Part shown: positions 33,287 through 36,772 of the stretch, piece after piece
How positions within the stretch are numbered: the first letter of the stretch is position 1
Layout: the number at the start of each line of letters is the position of its first letter
Assembly: GCA_947455455.1 (NCBI GenBank)
Contig: CANGOE010000021.1
Span: 1 to 36,772, forward strand
Direction of reading: 5' to 3'
DNA length: 36,772 nt
DNA from: Hyphomicrobiales bacterium
Lineage (GTDB): Bacteria; Pseudomonadota; Alphaproteobacteria; Rhizobiales; Beijerinckiaceae
The notes under the pieces: generated by a model
Databases searched by the model: none
The model's input: the letters and a program-made list of their open reading frames with translations, nothing else
What the model was told of the DNA's origin: nothing
Position numbers and translations under genes: made by a program

Positions 33287-33427
33287 GTGGTTCACCCTGA
33301 TCGTTTCTGGCTGACGCTGTGAAAGCCTGCCTCAGCCGATTGGACACAAACTACGCGAGTGATTCTTAATCGCCGATGAATGATCAGCCGTTGCATGCTC
33401 CCATAGAGACGGGATTTTGAAAACTCC

Positions 33428-33473
33428 TTGTGCTGGCGGGCGGCAATTGCATAATCTAGGCAGAAGCCGCCCG
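33428..33473 (+). promoter_or_regulatory. candidate amidase promoter with flanking inverted repeat
   Basis: TTGTGC (33428-33433) and CATAAT (33450-33455) are spaced 16 nt apart and could form a sigma-70 promoter for the amidase. The -10 box lies inside a 21-nt loop bounded by a perfect inverted repeat, CGGGCGGC (33437-33444) and GCCGCCCG (33466-33473). A regulator bound there would cover the promoter. Confidence 0.4.
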
Positions 33474-33513
33474 ATCCAGCGCGGCCAATTTAATGTGCGA
33501 ATGGGGTAACATC

Positions 33514-34944
33514 ATGGCCAATGATCCGAGTCTGGTTAAATTAGCGGCCCATGAGATCGTTGATCTTCTGGCGATCGGTGCTGTGACACCGCTTGATCTG
33601 CTCGATACGCTCGAGGCCCGCATTGCCAAGGTCGACCCCCTTGTGAATGCCTTGCCGACCCTGTGCTTCGATCGCGCCCGTACCCATGCGCATGAATTGA
33701 TGAAACTGCCGCCGATCGAGCGCGGACGGCTGGGCGGCATGCCGATCCCGATCAAGGATCTGACCGAGGTGGCGGCCGTGCGCACCACCTTTGGCTCGCC
33801 GATTTTCAAGGACCATGTCCCGATGACCTCGGATGTGCTGGTGCACAGCATCGAGGACGAGGGCGGGGCGATCTATGCCAAGTCCAATACGCCCGAATTC
33901 GGGGCCGGAGCCAATACCTTCAACGAAGTGTTCGGAGCGACCCGCAATCCGTGGAACACCAAATTGTCGGCGGCTGGCTCGTCGGGTGGTGCGGCGGTGG
34001 CTCTGGCCACCGGCATGGCCTGGCTGGCGCACGGTTCGGATATGGGCGGTTCGTTGCGCAATCCTGCCAGTTTCTGCGGGGTGGTGGGCTTGCGTCCCAG
34101 CCCCGGTCGTATTGCCACCGATCCGGGCAACAAGGTGGACCGCCTGTTGAGCGTTGAAGGGCCGATGGCCCGCAATGTCGAGGATGTCGCGCTGTTTTTC
34201 GATGCCATGCTGGGAGAAAGCCCGAAAGATCCCGTCTCGTTGCCTCGCCCGATCGGGGATAGCTACCTCTATGCCGCCCGTTCCAATTGGATGCCGGAAA
34301 AAGTGGCCTTCTCCGCCGATCTGGGGATCACTCCGGTCGATCCCGAAGTGGCCGAGATCTGCCGCAAGGCCGCCTATAAATTGCAAGAGGCCGGTGTAAC
34401 GGTGGTGGATGACCATCCCGACCTGTCGGAAGCGCATGATTGCTTCGGGGTCTTGCGGGCCATGAGTTTTGCCACGGCCCATGCCGGTAAACTGGTGACC
34501 CATCGCGACCAGCTCAAACCCGAGGTGATCTGGAATATCGAAAAAGGTCTGGCCCTGCCCATGAGCGATGTCGTGCGCGCCGAGGCCCAGCGTGCCGCGA
34601 TGATCCAGCGCACCAATGCGTTTTTCGACGACTATGACCTGCTGTTATGCCCGGCCACCATTGTCGCGGCCTTCCCCGTTGAACAGCGCTATCTGGAAGC
34701 CTGCAACGGCCATACCTTTACTAATTACGTCGAGTGGCTCGGCATTGTCTATGCGATCACCCTGACCACGGCTCCGGCCCTGTCCATGCCTTGCGGCTTT
34801 ACCAAAGATGGCCGTCCGGTCGGATTGCAGGTGGTGGCAAGACCGCGCCGCGAGGGCAAATTGCTGGCCGGTGCCAAGCTGATCGAAACTGTGTTGGGCC
34901 AGCTGATGCCTGCGCCGATCGATCCCAAAGTGACGCATCTGTGA
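33514..34944 (+). CDS. amidase (amidase-signature family)
   Basis: A 476-aa amidohydrolase of the amidase-signature family (Ser-cisSer-Lys). The catalytic lysine is in MPIPIKDLTEV, the cis-serine in AAGSSGGAAVALA and the nucleophile serine in GSDMGGSLRNPASFCG. The remaining Gly/Ser-rich signature and C-terminal PALSMPCGFTKDGRPVGLQVV also fit. The natural amide substrate is unknown. It is not GatA: there is no gatB or gatC nearby and the C-terminal region is of the general-amidase type. The ATG at 33514 has GGGGTAAC upstream; the frame also opens at 33493. It stands alone and converges on galE, 18 nt away. Confidence 0.93.
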   Translation: MANDPSLVKLAAHEIVDLLAIGAVTPLDLLDTLEARIAKVDPLVNALPTLCFDRARTHAHELMKLPPIERGRLGGMPIPIKDLTEVAAVRTTFGSPIFKDHVPMTSDVLVHSIEDEGGAIYAKSNTPEFGAGANTFNEVFGATRNPWNTKLSAAGSSGGAAVALATGMAWLAHGSDMGGSLRNPASFCGVVGLRPSPGRIATDPGNKVDRLLSVEGPMARNVEDVALFFDAMLGESPKDPVSLPRPIGDSYLYAARSNWMPEKVAFSADLGITPVDPEVAEICRKAAYKLQEAGVTVVDDHPDLSEAHDCFGVLRAMSFATAHAGKLVTHRDQLKPEVIWNIEKGLALPMSDVVRAEAQRAAMIQRTNAFFDDYDLLLCPATIVAAFPVEQRYLEACNGHTFTNYVEWLGIVYAITLTTAPALSMPCGFTKDGRPVGLQVVARPRREGKLLAGAKLIETVLGQLMPAPIDPKVTHL

Positions 34945-34962
34945 GGGTATGACCGCGCCGGA

Positions 34963-35967
34963 TCAGCGGTCCGGCTCATAGGGTTGCAGATTGGACCGCT
35001 TGCGCTCCCACATCAAGGCGTGGCGGACCATCTCGTCCAGCGAGTCATGGCGCGGTTGCCAGCCCAGATCACGGCGCAGGGACTCGCCATTGGCGATGAT
35101 ACTGGCCGGATCGCCCGCCCGTCGTCCCGCTTGCCGGACGGTGAAATCCACACCGGAAATGCGCTTGACGCTGTCGATCACCTCCAGCACCGAAGCGCCC
35201 TGTCCATAGGCGCAATTATAGACCGAGAACCCTTGCGGCTTGTGGAGCAGAAAATCGAGCGCGCACAGATGGGCGGCAATCAGATCGCTGACATGCACAT
35301 AATCGCGGATGCAGGTGCCGTCGCGGGTCGGATAATCGGTGCCGAACAGCGTCATATGCGGACGCAGACCCAGAGCCGTTTCAACAGCGACTTTGATCAG
35401 ATGGGTGGCATTGCGTCCCGATTGGCCGGCGCGTCCGAGCGGGTCGGCTCCCGCCACGTTGAAATAGCGCAGGGCCAGCGCGGCAATGCCATGGGCCGCG
35501 GCGGCATCGCGCAACATCCATTCCACCATCAATTTGGAACGGCCATAGGGCGAGATCGGGTTCAACGCGCTGGTTTCATGCACCGGTTGGCAATCGGTCT
35601 CGCCATAGACGGCCGCTGTGGATGAAAAGATAAAGCGTTTGATGCCATGCCGGACGCTGGCACTGATCAGTCGATGCGCCTTGATGGTGTTGTTGTCGTA
35701 ATAGCCGAGCGGATCTGCCAGCGAATCCGGCACCACGATGCGAGCCGCAAAATGGATGACCGCATCAATATCGTGGGCGGCAAATATCCGGTCCAGCACG
35801 GCATCGTCGCCGATATCGCCTTGCACGAATGGCACATCGGGCAATAGCAGGTCTTGCAGGCCGGTCGACAGGTCATCGAGCACCACCACGGTCTCGCCGC
35901 GATCCCGCAGGGCCAGCACCATATGGCTGCCGATATAACCCGCCCCGCCTGTGACCAGAACCGCCAT
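34963..35967 (-). CDS. galE: UDP-glucose 4-epimerase
   Basis: A 334-aa extended SDR enzyme that interconverts UDP-glucose and UDP-galactose with bound NAD, supplying galactose for surface polysaccharides. The NAD-binding GGAGYIGSHMVLAL is at residues 7-20, VIHFAARIVVPDS near 70, the catalytic SSTAAVYG and SPYGRSKLMVEWML (Tyr-x3-Lys) near 120-150, then LRYFNVAGADP, RDYVHVSDL and YNCAYGQGASVLEV. The ATG at 35967 is well placed. bioY ends 97 nt upstream on the same strand, with a strong terminator between, so galE is transcribed separately. Confidence 0.96.
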   Translation of the reverse strand: MAVLVTGGAGYIGSHMVLALRDRGETVVVLDDLSTGLQDLLLPDVPFVQGDIGDDAVLDRIFAAHDIDAVIHFAARIVVPDSLADPLGYYDNNTIKAHRLISASVRHGIKRFIFSSTAAVYGETDCQPVHETSALNPISPYGRSKLMVEWMLRDAAAAHGIAALALRYFNVAGADPLGRAGQSGRNATHLIKVAVETALGLRPHMTLFGTDYPTRDGTCIRDYVHVSDLIAAHLCALDFLLHKPQGFSVYNCAYGQGASVLEVIDSVKRISGVDFTVRQAGRRAGDPASIIANGESLRRDLGWQPRHDSLDEMVRHALMWERKRSNLQPYEPDR

Positions 35968-36007
35968 GGCTTATCCTTAAAAAAATCGCATCCCAGTCAA
36001 TCAATAT

Positions 36008-36038
36008 AAAAAAGCCGCACTTGGTGAGAGTGCGGCTT
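36008..36038 (-). terminator. intrinsic terminator of bioY
   Basis: On the minus strand a perfect 10-bp stem, AAGCCGCACT (36038-36029) with AGTGCGGCTT (36021-36012), encloses a 7-nt loop CTCACCA and runs into TTTTTT. It starts 26 nt past the bioY stop and separates bioY from galE. It is the clearest terminator in the window. Confidence 0.92.
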
Positions 36039-36063
36039 GATAATGTCGGAGCGTCAGGTTTGG

Positions 36064-36633
36064 TTAGCCTGCATTGCGACCCGAAAAGCGGTTGAATCCA
36101 CCCAGCAAGGCCACACCGAGCGCGATTTTAACCGCTGTCGATGGCAGGAAGGGCACAACACCGGCTGTCCAGGCCTGTTCAAAACCGATGACCGAGCCAA
36201 GATAGGCATAGCCGAGACCGAACATCAGGGCGTGGCCGCCCACCATCAGAACCGTCAGGCCGGCCCATGAACGGGCGAAGCCCCGATCGGCCATCATGCC
36301 GGCAAAGGCGGCGGCGGCAACGAAACCGAGCAGATAACCACCGGTCGGGCCCATCATATAGCTCAGGCCGATCCCGCGTTCCGGCGTATCGGCAAACACC
36401 GGCAGGCCAGCCGCACCTTCAAGCAGATAGGCCACCACAATCGCCACACCCATGCGCAGGCCACAAGTGGCGGCCAGCAGGAGGACCACAAGGGTCTGCA
36501 TCGTCATGGGGACTGGATAGAACGGCACTTTGAGCTTGGCAGACAGGGTCAGCAAAACGGTGCCGAGCAAAACCACGCTGGTATTGCGCAGGATGACAGC
36601 ACCACGGCTCTCTTGAGACAATGCGTTCGTCAT
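36064..36633 (-). CDS. bioY: biotin transporter substrate-binding component BioY
   Basis: A 189-aa S-component of the energy-coupling-factor type biotin transporter. Characteristic features are LSAKLKVPFYPVPMTMQTLVVLLLAA, an ERGIGLSYMMGPTGGYLLGFVAAA stretch and about six hydrophobic segments. No bioM or bioN (ATPase and T-component) lies within the window, so it either works alone, as described for some BioY proteins, or shares an ECF module encoded elsewhere. The ATG at 36633 gives the family-typical N-terminus; the frame extends to 36714 with polar, unconserved residues. No strong ribosome site is seen. The upstream region ATCTAT only partly resembles a BioR box. Confidence 0.94.
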   Translation of the reverse strand: MTNALSQESRGAVILRNTSVVLLGTVLLTLSAKLKVPFYPVPMTMQTLVVLLLAATCGLRMGVAIVVAYLLEGAAGLPVFADTPERGIGLSYMMGPTGGYLLGFVAAAAFAGMMADRGFARSWAGLTVLMVGGHALMFGLGYAYLGSVIGFEQAWTAGVVPFLPSTAVKIALGVALLGGFNRFSGRNAG

Positions 36634-36726
36634 GACCGACAGGATAGATTTGGTTGTAATCAAAATCCTCGATTTGCTAAAAACCGAATTTGTTTGTCGC
36701 GTCAGGCCACTCAAATGCAGTATGAC

Positions 36727-36762
36727 GGCTCAAGAATAGACTGGCAAGACCATGCTTGAGCC
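36727..36762. repeat. inverted repeat at the right edge, upstream of bioY
   Basis: GGCTCAAG (36727-36734) and CTTGAGCC (36755-36762) are perfect 8-bp complements separated by 20 nt, and ACTTTTCT follows on the plus strand. It may be a terminator of an incoming gene, an operator, or chance; the window ends too soon to tell. Confidence 0.4.
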
Positions 36763-36772
36763 ACTTTTCTAC

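Noticed and set aside
36638-36650. BioR operator before bioY
   Set aside because: Only the ATCTAT core of the TTATCTATAA-like site is present; the outer bases do not match.
1-36772. Mobile elements, defence systems, CRISPR arrays, tRNA genes
   Set aside because: No transposase, integrase, phage or defence-type protein, no regularly spaced repeats and no tRNA-like cloverleaf were found; gene content is core metabolism throughout.

Overview
The window looks like chromosomal, housekeeping DNA from an alphaproteobacterium, most likely of the Hyphomicrobiales (Rhizobiales) type. The reasons are gene content and order recalled from those genomes: an xseB-dxs-tlyA block; a pdxH / small lipoprotein / dnaJ-like / fabI / histidine phosphatase / aroC / ribB run; a NadQ-type NAD repressor; and a RibB fused to a decayed GTP cyclohydrolase II domain. 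Base composition is evenly GC-rich, roughly 60% by eye. I see no tRNA or rRNA, insertion sequence, phage gene, CRISPR array or origin. Genes are dense: the longest gap without a gene is about 294 nt (nadA to the MFS gene) and it is full of regulatory sequence.

Layout. 1-3.0 kb: ppdK and a small membrane protein. 3.0-5.0 kb: nadC and nadA on the minus strand, with a strong promoter and two palindromic operators. 5.3-8.5 kb: an MFS transporter and an AcuI-type reductase (+), converging on a LysR regulator (-). 8.6-13.4 kb: Sua5 (-), then a DmdC-like acyl-CoA dehydrogenase, CorA and an AIM24-family protein (+). 13.4-19.3 kb (-): a D-2-hydroxyacid dehydrogenase, an m5U RNA methyltransferase, tlyA, dxs and xseB. 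19.4-23.1 kb (-): a tightly packed five-gene operon, ygfZ - tag - HD hydrolase - DSP phosphatase - nadQ. 23.2-25.7 kb: a dihydroorotase-like gene (+) converging on a Nudix gene and pdxH (-). 25.8-31.5 kb (+): lipoprotein, DnaJ-like, fabI, histidine phosphatase, aroC and ribBX. 31.5-33.3 kb (-): HDAC-family deacetylase, MOSC protein and a small hypothetical gene. 33.5-36.7 kb: an amidase (+), then galE and bioY (-).

The most interesting thread is NAD synthesis. nadA and nadC form an operon whose promoter has a perfect TATAAT box, with a palindrome TATGCTC-N5-GAGCATA downstream of it and a near-copy at the predicted transcription start. The likely cognate repressor, NadQ (Nudix-like plus winged helix), is encoded 15 kb away in the same window. 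nadA itself carries a long inverted repeat near its 3' end. Its right arm appears copied from the left arm and shifts the reading frame by one base, removing the conserved C-terminal tail. This is either a genuine quasipalindrome template-switch mutation or an assembly/sequencing artefact.

I did not find a clearly new multi-gene system. The other points are individual oddities: a metal-site substitution in the dihydroorotase-like protein, a vestigial RibA domain, a possible FNR/FixK box, several uncatalogued palindromes and a 17-bp tandem duplication.
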